A stretch of 5,557 nt of DNA from Acutalibacter sp. GTDB taxonomy: Bacteria > Bacillota > Clostridia > Oscillospirales > Acutalibacteraceae. The stretch spans positions 1 through 5,557 of the forward strand of contig JAAWSH010000124.1 of the NCBI GenBank assembly GCA_022801475.1, written 5' to 3'. Position numbers and translations under genes: made by a program. Shown here piece after piece: positions 1 to 5,199 of this stretch. How positions within the stretch are numbered: the stretch's first letter is position 1; each line of letters opens with the position of its first letter. The notes beneath the pieces are model-generated. The model was not told the DNA's origin. It did not search any database and was given only the letters and a program-made list of their open reading frames with translations.

Positions 1-1302
1 AAATATTCCGACTACATCCGCTACCCCATCCGTATGGAGATGAAGAAGAGCCGCCTGAAAGAGGGCACTGGCGTGGACGGCAAGGACCCGGAGTATGACA
101 CCTTTACCGAGGTAGAGACCCTAAACAGTATGGTGCCTATCTGGAAAAAGGCCAAGAGCGAGGTAAAAGACGAGGATCTGAATAGCTTCTATAAGGAAAA
201 GTTTTTCGACTGGCAGGACCCCTTGGGCGTCATCCGCACCTCTACCGAGGGCGCGGCCACCTATACCGCCCTGCTGTTCATCCCCAAGACCGCCCCCTAC
301 GACTACTATACCCGGGAGTTTGAAAAAGGCCTTCAGCTTTTTGCCAGCGGGGTACTGATTATGGACAAATGTGCTGACCTGCTGCCAGACTGCTTTAGTT
401 TTGTGCGGGGCCTGGTGGACAGCCAGGACCTGTCTCTGAACATTTCCCGGGAGATGTTGCAGCACGACCGCCAGCTGAAGCTTATCGCTGGCCGGCTGGA
501 AAAGAAAATTGCCAGCGAGCTGAAGTCCATGCTGGAAAACCACCGGGGGAAGTACGAGGAATTCTGGAAGAGCTTTGGCCTGCAAATGAAGTACGGTATG
601 TACGACAACTACGGAGCCAAGAAGGAAGAGCTGCAAGACCTGGTACTGTTTACCAGCTCCATGGATAAAAAGTTGACCACCTTAAAGGAATACGTGGACC
701 GGATGAAGGAGGACCAGCAGGCCATTTACTATGGCTGTGGCCAGACCCCCGAGCGCATTTTGGCCCTGCCCCAGGCCGAGGCCGTGGCTGAAAAGGGCTG
801 GGAGATTTTGTGCCTGACGGACAATGTGGATGAGTTCGCCCTGCGGGTACTGGGTAAGTATGGAGAAAAGGAGTTTAAGAACATCTCCGCCGAGGGCCTG
901 GACCTGGAGACCGACGAGGAGAAGGAGCGCACCAAGGAGCTAAGCGAAAGCCGCAAGGATCTGCTGGAGGCCATGGGCAAGGCTTTGGAGGGCAAGGTGA
1001 AGGCGGTAAAGCTTTCTGGGGGACTAAAGAGCCACGCGGCCTGCATCTCGACTGAGGGGATGATCTCCACCGAGATGGAGAAGGTGCTTAATGCCATGCC
1101 CGCGGGAGAGAAGGTTCAGGCCCAGCGGGTGCTGGAGCTGAACCCGGACCATCCGGTGTTTGAAAAGCTCTGCTCTTTGGCCGGAGACCAGGAAAAACTG
1201 GCGCTGTACGCGGAGATCCTCTATGGCCAGGCGCTGCTCATTGAGGGCGTGGCCCTAGAAGATCCGGCGGACTTTGTCCGAAAGGTATGCTTGGTGCTTT
1301 AG
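1..1302 (+). CDS. htpG: Molecular chaperone HtpG (Hsp90 family), C-terminal part, 5' end outside window
   Basis: Cytosolic ATP-dependent chaperone that works as a homodimer on client proteins. The frame is open from base 1 (K-Y-S-D-Y-I-R-Y-P-I), so the first ATG at base 34 is internal and the real start lies upstream. About 433 codons are visible, against roughly 620-640 residues for the whole family. The N-terminal ATPase domain is therefore missing, while the middle and C-terminal dimerisation domains are present. Diagnostic pieces are the middle-domain segment around bases 205-300 (F-F-D-W-Q-D-P-L-G and L-F-I-P-K-T-A-P) and the family signature VDSQDLSLNISREMLQ near bases 418-465. The acidic, Lys-rich stretch near bases 895-960 fits the linker before the C-terminal domain. 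No frameshift is seen. No convincing terminator follows, so readthrough into the next gene is possible. Family assignment is secure. Confidence 0.95.
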   Translation, partial: KYSDYIRYPIRMEMKKSRLKEGTGVDGKDPEYDTFTEVETLNSMVPIWKKAKSEVKDEDLNSFYKEKFFDWQDPLGVIRTSTEGAATYTALLFIPKTAPYDYYTREFEKGLQLFASGVLIMDKCADLLPDCFSFVRGLVDSQDLSLNISREMLQHDRQLKLIAGRLEKKIASELKSMLENHRGKYEEFWKSFGLQMKYGMYDNYGAKKEELQDLVLFTSSMDKKLTTLKEYVDRMKEDQQAIYYGCGQTPERILALPQAEAVAEKGWEILCLTDNVDEFALRVLGKYGEKEFKNISAEGLDLETDEEKERTKELSESRKDLLEAMGKALEGKVKAVKLSGGLKSHAACISTEGMISTEMEKVLNAMPAGEKVQAQRVLELNPDHPVFEKLCSLAGDQEKLALYAEILYGQALLIEGVALEDPADFVRKVCLVL

Positions 1303-1362
1303 CCCGGAAAGACCGGTGCTTGGCCCATGGAGCCAGTCTAAAAATTATTGAATCAAACCATT

Positions 1363-1369
1363 GGGAGAG
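1363..1369 (+). promoter_or_regulatory. Ribosome binding site of the CPBP protease gene
   Basis: GGGAGAG lies seven bases before the ATG at 1377. It supports that start for an unusual low-complexity N-terminus that could otherwise be mistaken for untranslated sequence. Confidence 0.6.
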
Positions 1370-1376
1370 TTAGGGA

Positions 1377-2687
1377 ATGAATCAACCAATCAATAATCCC
1401 GCGTTTTATTATCCCGCCGTCTTTGGTCAGCAGCCCCAGCCTTACCCAGGACAGCCTGCGCAGGCCATGCCAGTACAGACCGTGCCTGTGCAAACTGCAC
1501 ATGTGCAAATTGCGCATGTGCAGCCGGCGGGGTACCCGCCCTACCCTCAGCCAAACTATTATCAGCCTGCCGCCTATTATCCGGCCTATGCCCAGGGCCA
1601 GGCGGCGCCTGGCTTTGCCATAACGCCTCCCAAGGACCCCCGCAAAACCGGCGGGGCCCGGGTGGTAAACTGGATGTGCCTGCTAGTGCTGATCCAAATT
1701 GTAATCAGCTTTTTGGTGGGCACCGTGCTGGTGGCCGCCACCCTTGCTTTGGGATTCAACATCCAAACCGACGAGCTGGGGATGGCGCTTTACACTGTGG
1801 CAATGTCTCCGGTAGGACTTTTGCCACCATTCTTGTGCTATATGTTGGCTGGGAAGAAGGATTGGAACCAGTATTTTCGTTTTGAAAATAAGGGGGGGTT
1901 CACCAGCCTGCTGGTGGTTCTGGCGGGTTTGGGGGTAAGTTTGGCTGTGAATTTTCCCGCCAATGCCTTAATGCAGTTACTAAAGAACCTGGGAGCTGCG
2001 GACCCCACCGAAAATCTGCTGAATCTGCCTCAAAGCTTTCCCGCCTTCTGGGTAGAGCTGATGGGCATTGCGGTTATGGTGCCTGTGGTAGAGGAGTTCG
2101 CGTTCCGGGGGGTTGTTTTTTCCTCGCTGGAGCGGTTTGGTACCGGATTTGCTGTTTTTGGTTCCGCGCTGATCTTTGGCATGGCACACCTAAATATCAG
2201 CTCAGTGGTGTTTGCCACTGTGGCGGGGCTGGTAATGGGCCTGGCCTATGCCAAGACCCGGAATCTGTGGGTAACAGTGGCCATACACGCGTTGAACAAT
2301 GGGATGGCTGTGGTAAGCGAGTACGCGGAGTTGCTGGTGGGCCCAGACCAGATGCTTCTGCTACAGAATCTGTTAATGTTTATCCCCCTGGGGCTGGGTC
2401 TTGTGGCACTGGCGCTTCTGCTGATTCTGCGTCTGACGAAGGGCAGCCGTGAAAGGCGCAAGGCTTTGGCGGCCCAGCAGGGGGCAAGCCAGCAAACTGA
2501 ATATGCGGTGGGACAGGAAACGCCGCCCTTGTGGCGCCAGGAGGAGTGGTGCCCGGCAAAGACGCAGGAAGAGCCCCCACTGTCTCCTTTAGGCGCTGGT
2601 GAATCCTTAGGCTGCCTAGCCCATGCGCCGTCCTTTTGGTGTATGGTGGCCGCAGTGGGCATCATGTTGATCAGCATGTTCCTGTGA
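1377..2687 (+). CDS. CPBP family intramembrane metalloprotease with Pro/Gln-rich N-terminal tail
   Basis: Integral membrane protease of the CPBP (CAAX protease/bacteriocin-processing, Abi) family; substrate unknown. All three family motifs are present: the EE pair in EEFAFRG (residues 239-245), FGMAHLN (267-273, catalytic-type His271) and HALNN (304-308, His304 and Asn308). Several hydrophobic segments span about residues 98-350. Two additions are unusual. Residues 1-90 form a tail rich in Pro, Gln, Tyr and Ala, with four tandem five-residue units at 31-50 (MPVQT, VPVQT, AHVQI, AHVQP). Residues 352-418 form a charged then Pro-rich linker that ends in one more hydrophobic segment (about 419-436) at the very C-terminus. 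GGGAGAG precedes the start at good spacing. The next gene starts three bases after the stop. Family call is firm; whether it acts in prenyl-protein processing, bacteriocin immunity or signalling cannot be told. Confidence 0.9.
   Translation: MNQPINNPAFYYPAVFGQQPQPYPGQPAQAMPVQTVPVQTAHVQIAHVQPAGYPPYPQPNYYQPAAYYPAYAQGQAAPGFAITPPKDPRKTGGARVVNWMCLLVLIQIVISFLVGTVLVAATLALGFNIQTDELGMALYTVAMSPVGLLPPFLCYMLAGKKDWNQYFRFENKGGFTSLLVVLAGLGVSLAVNFPANALMQLLKNLGAADPTENLLNLPQSFPAFWVELMGIAVMVPVVEEFAFRGVVFSSLERFGTGFAVFGSALIFGMAHLNISSVVFATVAGLVMGLAYAKTRNLWVTVAIHALNNGMAVVSEYAELLVGPDQMLLLQNLLMFIPLGLGLVALALLLILRLTKGSRERRKALAAQQGASQQTEYAVGQETPPLWRQEEWCPAKTQEEPPLSPLGAGESLGCLAHAPSFWCMVAAVGIMLISMFL
1467..1526 (+). repeat. 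Four imperfect 15-bp tandem repeats in the CPBP gene
   Basis: Four consecutive 15-bp units encode MPVQT, VPVQT, AHVQI and AHVQP. The last two units share the core CATGTGCA with the same spacing. The repeat sits inside the Pro/Gln-rich tail, so unit number could vary without disturbing the reading frame. Confidence 0.6.
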
Positions 2688-2690
2688 ACC

Positions 2691-3137
2691 ATGGAATTAG
2701 AATTTTTGCCTCAAAGAAAGTGGATGCTCCAGGCTCTGGCACTGGCCCGGGAGGCAGGGACCCAAGGTGAAGTGCCGGTGGGGGCCCTGGTGGTACGGGG
2801 GGAAGAAATCCTGGGCCAGGGGCGCAACCGCCGGGAGGCCGCCCACAGCGCCCTGGCCCATGCAGAGGTGGAGGCCCTGCACCAGGCCTGCCAGAGGATA
2901 GGAGACTGGCGGCTGACCGGGTGCCAGCTCTATGTAACTCTAGAGCCATGTCCCATGTGCCTGGGGGCTGCGGTAAACGCCCGGGTGGAGCGGATTATAT
3001 ATGGCGCGGACAGCGAGACCGCCTGGAACTGGGGCGGTCTTGTTGCTATGTTTGGAGGGTGTCCAAAGGTATACAGAGGTTTTATGGAAGCAGAGAGCAG
3101 AGCGCTGCTGAGGTCCTTCTTTGAGGCACGCAGATAG
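2691..3137 (+). CDS. tadA: TadA-type zinc-dependent nucleoside/tRNA adenosine deaminase
   Basis: Canonical TadA converts the wobble adenosine of tRNA-Arg(ACG) to inosine in the cytosol. The protein has 148 residues and aligns without gaps to E. coli TadA (from memory) over about the first 108. Zinc and catalytic residues are intact: His57-Ala58-Glu59 (HAE) and Cys87/Cys90 in PCPMC. VPVGA (28-32) and Asn46 are also conserved. The odd part follows. The usual G-A-x-D-x-K-x-G segment, which lines the RNA/active-site side, here reads GADSETAWNWGG (105-116), so the position of E. coli Asp108 is Ser108 and the Lys-Gly element is lost. The C-terminal helix (residues 132-148) resembles the family. The start is three bases after the CPBP stop with no Shine-Dalgarno, suggesting translational coupling. 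It is a TadA homologue for certain; canonical tRNA activity is less certain. Confidence 0.85.
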   Translation: MELEFLPQRKWMLQALALAREAGTQGEVPVGALVVRGEEILGQGRNRREAAHSALAHAEVEALHQACQRIGDWRLTGCQLYVTLEPCPMCLGAAVNARVERIIYGADSETAWNWGGLVAMFGGCPKVYRGFMEAESRALLRSFFEARR

Positions 3138-3147
3138 AGGAACCCCA

Positions 3148-3176
3148 TTGACAGGCCCATTCTTTTATGTTAAAAT
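3148..3176 (+). promoter_or_regulatory. Sigma-A type promoter of the cobalamin-uptake unit
   Basis: TTGACA at 3148-3153 and TAAAAT at 3171-3176 are separated by exactly 17 bases. Transcription would start near 3183, just before the first riboswitch helix. The promoter begins 10 bases after the tadA stop, so the B12 unit is probably transcribed independently of the upstream genes. Confidence 0.75.
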
Positions 3177-3185
3177 TTTTCCCTG

Positions 3186-3580
3186 TTGGGACTCCGAGGC
3201 TGCGGCCGCCTGAAAACGGCCGCCGGGGACCGGTCTTGACCGGTTTTCCGACAGGAACCGGGTGAAAATCCCGGGCGAACCCGTCGCCGTGATGACGAAG
3301 CGACCTCCACAGGGAATATAGTTAACACACTGGAAAGTCGGTATGGTCCAATTTTTAAGGAAGTACCGCTGGCTAAGAAGAGATTACAGCCGCTAGAGGC
3401 GGTAGCCTCTTTTGAACACCGTGTGAACGAAAGCCCCGCAAACGTCACTGGCTGGCAATGCCGGCTGGGAAGACTGGGGGAAGCGTTGGGCAAGAGACTG
3501 CGTTTAGGGCGGTCTTTCATTGCCAGCCCTGAACGTCTAAGCCGAAAGACTTGCCCGGAGGGCCGTGCAATAGCCACGGG
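3186..3580 (+). ncRNA. Cobalamin (B12) riboswitch, long form with expanded P7-like arm
   Basis: Conserved cobalamin-aptamer blocks occur in order: GGAA plus GGTGAAAATCC (3254-3271), a CCCG...CCGTGA block (3280-3293), ACGAA (3295-3299), CACTGG with a GCTGGC/GCCGGC hairpin followed by GGGAAG (3446-3472), and GCCGAAAGACTTGCC near 3541-3555. Pairings I can draw by hand support one folded unit. The closing helix is CTCCG 3192-3196 with CGGAG 3556-3560, and the next is GGCT 3198-3201 with AGCC 3540-3543. Inside are CCGGG 3258-3262 with CCCGG 3270-3274, TGACG 3293-3297 with CGTCA 3443-3447, and AGACTGC 3495-3501 with GCGGTCT 3509-3515. A hairpin CCGTG/CACGG (3563-3579) follows. Riboswitches of this class bind B12 and repress the gene downstream. 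The downstream genes fit B12 uptake. The outer boundaries are approximate. Confidence 0.88.
3321..3428 (+). other. Structured insertion arm inside the cobalamin riboswitch
   Basis: Between two conserved aptamer blocks lie about 110 bases not needed in compact cobalamin riboswitches. They can fold as a closed arm. The base helix pairs GTT (3321-3323), CACAC (3326-3330) and GG (3332-3333) with CC (3419-3420), GTGTG (3421-3425) and AAC (3426-3428). It carries two inner hairpins: CGGTA 3339-3343 with TACCG 3364-3368, and AAGAG 3378-3382 with CTCTT 3407-3411 enclosing GCCGC 3389-3393 with GCGGT 3399-3403. This is a hand fold, not an energy calculation. Confidence 0.5.
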
Positions 3581-3669
3581 TTCTTGGCGATTTGTGCTGG
3601 GAAGCAAATATTTAGGCTTTCTTTATCTTATTTGTGTACGGGTTTTTATAGCAAATGAGATGGCCAACC

Positions 3670-3689
3670 CCTCCAAACCTATTAGGAGG
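3670..3689 (+). promoter_or_regulatory. Hairpin masking the ribosome binding site (riboswitch output)
   Basis: CCTCC at 3670-3674 is fully complementary to GGAGG at 3685-3689, the ribosome binding site of the lipoprotein gene, with a 10-base loop. Formed with B12 bound, this hairpin would block translation. No terminator with a T-run is evident between the aptamer and the gene, which favours translational over transcriptional control. How the aptamer communicates with this hairpin is not visible. Confidence 0.5.
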
Positions 3690-3699
3690 ATTTTTAGCA

Positions 3700-4122
3700 G
3701 TGCAAAAATTGGTAGAACACACAAAAAATTGTAGTCGAGTGGCGTGCGTGCTTTTGGCCGTGATGATGACCCTTTTGGTAGCCGCCGGCTGCCAGAGCCA
3801 GGGCCAGAGTTCGGACCAGGGGAATGGAGAGAAGAAAAGCGTTACCCTTTCGGTAACCCACCGGGACGGCTCCACCAAAAAGTTCAGCATTGAGACAACC
3901 CAAGAGATGCTGGGCGCGGCCCTACAGGACGAGAAGCTGATTGAGGGCGAGGATGGCCAGTACGGCTTGTTTATCACCACCGTGGATGGGGAAAAGGCCG
4001 ACGGTGGCGCCGAGGAGTGGTGGTGCCTGACCAAAGGCGGCGAGCAGGTGAATACTGGCATAGACAGCACGCCGGTAGAGGATGGCGCCGCCTATGAGCT
4101 GGTTTTGATGACTGGATACTAA
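3700..4122 (+). CDS. DUF4430 (transcobalamin C-terminal-like) lipoprotein, probable corrinoid capture protein
   Basis: Predicted membrane-anchored extracytoplasmic protein of 140 residues. I chose the GTG at 3700 because AGGAGG (3684-3689) lies 10 bases before it; the in-frame ATG at 3655 would place the ribosome binding site inside the coding region. Residues 14-30 form a hydrophobic signal segment ending in VAAGC, with Cys31 as the lipidation site. A short Gln/Ser/Gly linker (32-46) follows, then a domain with the DUF4430 pattern. This shows as an SVTHRDGSTKKFSI strand pair, a helix near 68-80, a YGLFITTVDG strand (88-97), the aromatic E-E-W-W-C block (105-109), and a terminal V-E-D-G-A-x-Y-E-L strand. 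DUF4430 is related to the C-terminal domain of transcobalamin and intrinsic factor. With the riboswitch upstream and the S component downstream, corrinoid capture is the best inference. Ligand binding is unproven. Confidence 0.82.
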   Translation: MQKLVEHTKNCSRVACVLLAVMMTLLVAAGCQSQGQSSDQGNGEKKSVTLSVTHRDGSTKKFSIETTQEMLGAALQDEKLIEGEDGQYGLFITTVDGEKADGGAEEWWCLTKGGEQVNTGIDSTPVEDGAAYELVLMTGY

Positions 4123-4629
4123 ATGATGCGGCGGCTGGTTTCTCTATGCCTTATGGCTTTAATGGGCGTACTGCTGGTGGTTTCTAAGGAGGCTTTGGCC
4201 TTTTTGCCTAATTTTGAAGTGGTCTCTCTGTTCATCGTGCTGTTCACTCAGTCCTTTGGGGTACTGGCCCTGGGGGCGGTGGCGGTGTTTTTAGTTCTGG
4301 AGGGGCTGCTGTATGGCTTTGGCATTTGGTGGGTGATGTATCTATATGTCTGGCCCTTATTATTTCTGCTTGCTTGGCTTTTTCGATGGATGAGGCACGC
4401 TTGGCAATGGGCGGTTTTGTCCGGCTTGTTTGGGCTAAGTTTTGGGGCCTTGTGCTCGCTGGTGTACCTGCCGGCAGGGGGCGTTCCCATGGTACTGGGA
4501 TGGATCATCAGTGGGTTCCCTTTTGACATCAGCCACTGTGCAGGAAATTTTTTACTGATGATTGTGCTCTATTGGCCTTTGCGGAAAGCCCTGGAGCGCT
4601 GTGTAACCATGGCTAGGGGTTGGCGCTGA
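4123..4629 (+). CDS. ECF transporter S component, probable cobalamin/corrinoid-specific
   Basis: Substrate-binding membrane subunit of an energy-coupling factor transporter, 168 residues, almost entirely hydrophobic with about six membrane segments (roughly 5-28, 33-52, 53-70, 72-90, 95-114, 140-155). Recognisable S-component stretches are LAFLPNFEVVSLFIVLFTQSF (two parts, 25-45), the EGLLYGFGIWW block (60-70), LYVWPLL, and the G-F-P-F-D-I-S-H-C-A-G-N-F signature at 131-143. No ATPase or EcfT gene is nearby, so it probably uses a shared module (group II ECF). The preceding stop codon TAA is immediately followed by ATGATG. There is no clear Shine-Dalgarno, so translation is probably coupled to the lipoprotein; the second ATG at 4126 is an alternative start. 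Specificity for B12 is inferred from the riboswitch and the DUF4430 partner, not from the sequence itself. Confidence 0.82.
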   Translation: MMRRLVSLCLMALMGVLLVVSKEALAFLPNFEVVSLFIVLFTQSFGVLALGAVAVFLVLEGLLYGFGIWWVMYLYVWPLLFLLAWLFRWMRHAWQWAVLSGLFGLSFGALCSLVYLPAGGVPMVLGWIISGFPFDISHCAGNFLLMIVLYWPLRKALERCVTMARGWR

Positions 4630-4682
4630 GATATGGGCAAGGCCTAATTGACAAAGCCAAACAAGTAAATATTGAAATTTGC

Positions 4683-4718
4683 GGAGGCTTCCATATTTTG
4701 GCAGGTCTCCATTTTTTC
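4683..4718 (+). terminator. Probable intrinsic terminator of the B12 uptake unit
   Basis: An imperfect hairpin (GGAG 4683-4686 with CTCC 4707-4710; CT with AG; CCA with TGG; loop about TATTT) is followed directly by ATTTTTTC. It lies about 55 bases after the S-component stop. The stem has a bulge and a mismatch, so strength is moderate. The end of the T-run overlaps the next possible -35 box. Confidence 0.5.
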
Positions 4719-4727
4719 TTGACAAAC

Positions 4728-4756
4728 TGGACAAAAAAGGCTACTCTATATAATAT
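4728..4756 (+). promoter_or_regulatory. Promoter of the mgtE leader transcript
   Basis: TGGACA (4728-4733) and TAATAT (4751-4756) are 17 bases apart. The overlapping TATAAT at 4749-4754 gives a 15-base spacer with the same -35. A perfect TTGACA at 4719-4724 is too far (24 bases) from TATAAT but could use a poor -10 at 4742. Transcription would start near 4763. A small palindrome, TGGGA-GAAT-TCCCA (4756-4769), overlaps the start site and could be an operator. Confidence 0.55.
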
Positions 4757-4770
4757 GGGAGAATTCCCAA

Positions 4771-4896
4771 ATGAACTGTAAAGGAGAGGTGAGCAGAGTG
4801 AGCGTCCCTCGAAGTAACGACAGCGCGGAACCCCGAGAACGGCGCTTTCGGCTTGCCTTTTTGGCGGGCCAGGCGGTTTTTGGCCCGCTCTGTTGA
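4771..4896 (+). CDS. Possible short leader ORF (32-41 residues) upstream of mgtE
   Basis: An open frame runs from ATG 4771 (41 codons) or GTG 4798 (32 codons) to TGA at 4894-4896. GGAGAGG at 4783-4789 stands eight bases before the GTG, which is the better-supported start; the ATG is only about eight bases from the predicted transcript start. The peptide is Arg-rich in the middle (P-R-E-R-R-F-R) and hydrophobic at its end (L-A-F-L-A-G-Q-A-V-F-G). Its 3' half coincides with the overlapping hairpins, so translation would disrupt them, as expected for a leader peptide. The hairpins alone could also explain the base composition, so the ORF may be fortuitous. No homologue is recognised. Confidence 0.25.
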   Translation: MNCKGEVSRVSVPRSNDSAEPRERRFRLAFLAGQAVFGPLC

Positions 4897-4918
4897 ATGG
4901 TATTTGATAGTCAACGCA

Positions 4919-4963
4919 GTTTAAAAGAGAGGAAGCTCTAGAAATAAGCAATCTCTTTTAAAC
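4919..4963 (+). repeat. Perfect 12-bp inverted repeat
   Basis: GTTTAAAAGAGA (4919-4930) and TCTCTTTTAAAC (4952-4963) are exact reverse complements around a 21-base loop. There is no T-run after the stem, so it is not a standard terminator. It could be a structural element of the mgtE leader RNA or a protein-binding site. Confidence 0.7.
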
Positions 4964-5113
4964 CAGCGGTGCGGCCGGCTGCTTGAAAATCCCAGAGATT
5001 CTCAAGGGTGTTTACTATAATTATAGATGGCTAGCGTGCTTTTTTAGCTTGGGGCATCCTGTTTTGGCCTCGGGCCGGCGCGGTTGTCTTTTTTGTAATA
5101 CAGAGTGGGAGGA

Positions 5114-5192
5114 GCCTCCTTTTGTCACGGTAGGTTCCTGGGGTTTCGTGTTGTGTACTTCTCAATATTTTGATGAAGATTCAAAAGGAGGT
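5114..5192 (+). promoter_or_regulatory. Anti-Shine-Dalgarno / Shine-Dalgarno pair controlling mgtE
   Basis: The ribosome binding site CAAAAGGAGG (5182-5191, seven to eight bases before the ATG) is perfectly complementary to CCTCCTTTTG at 5115-5124, and a G-U pair extends this to 11. The anti-SD is itself preceded by GGGAGG (5107-5112), which can pair with CCTCC in competition. This gives the three-part arrangement typical of translational riboswitches. Confidence 0.6.
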
Positions 5193-5199
5193 ACACGAT

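Larger units (their letters stand above)
4763..5199 (+). promoter_or_regulatory. Long structured 5' leader of mgtE, class unknown
   Basis: About 440 bases separate the promoter from the mgtE start with no recognised gene. Visible structure, in order: CCGAGA 4833-4838 with TTTCGG 4846-4851; GGCTTGCC 4850-4857 with GGCGGGCC 4863-4870 (two G-U pairs, T5 loop); GCGGGCCA 4864-4871 with TGGCCCGC 4881-4888; a perfect 12-bp inverted repeat at 4919-4963; and an anti-Shine-Dalgarno at 5115-5124. Successive hairpins in the first group overlap, so neighbouring ones exclude each other, as in attenuators and riboswitches. A TATAAT at 5016-5021 lacks a matching -35. I cannot see the conserved core of the M-box (ykoK) magnesium riboswitch here. 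Confidence 0.5.

Noticed and set aside
121..1097. Reverse-strand open frames opposite htpG
   Set aside because: Shadows of a securely identified gene; no start signals or recognisable protein features.
1303..1376. Promoter or terminator between htpG and the CPBP gene
   Set aside because: Only a 4-bp CCGG/CCGG hairpin and a weak TTGGCC with no good -10 can be found.
3300..3450. Two tandem cobalamin riboswitches
   Set aside because: Some motifs look duplicated (CCGTG-ACGAA), but GGTGAAAATCC and the 3' GAAAGACTTGCC each occur once, and the closing helices join the outer ends into a single aptamer.
3170..3607. Open frames on both strands across the riboswitch region
   Set aside because: They coincide with conserved riboswitch blocks and helices, have no ribosome binding sites and give no recognisable protein.
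3655..3699. ATG at 3655 as start of the lipoprotein gene (15 residues longer)
   Set aside because: It would put the AGGAGG site inside the coding sequence and add a Pro-rich stretch before the signal segment. GTG 3700 has the ribosome binding site and leaves a normal lipoprotein signal.
4864..4888. Intrinsic terminator at the GCGGGCCA/TGGCCCGC hairpin
   Set aside because: The stem is strong, but no T-run follows on the + strand. On the other strand it is followed by A residues, not T.
5066..5094. Terminator-like GGCC-TCG-GGCC followed by TTTTTT
   Set aside because: Only a 4-bp stem with 12 bases between it and the T-run; not convincing on its own.
4763..5199. M-box (ykoK) magnesium riboswitch upstream of mgtE
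   Set aside because: Expected from context, but the conserved M-box core I know is not visible. A covariance-model search of this interval would decide it.
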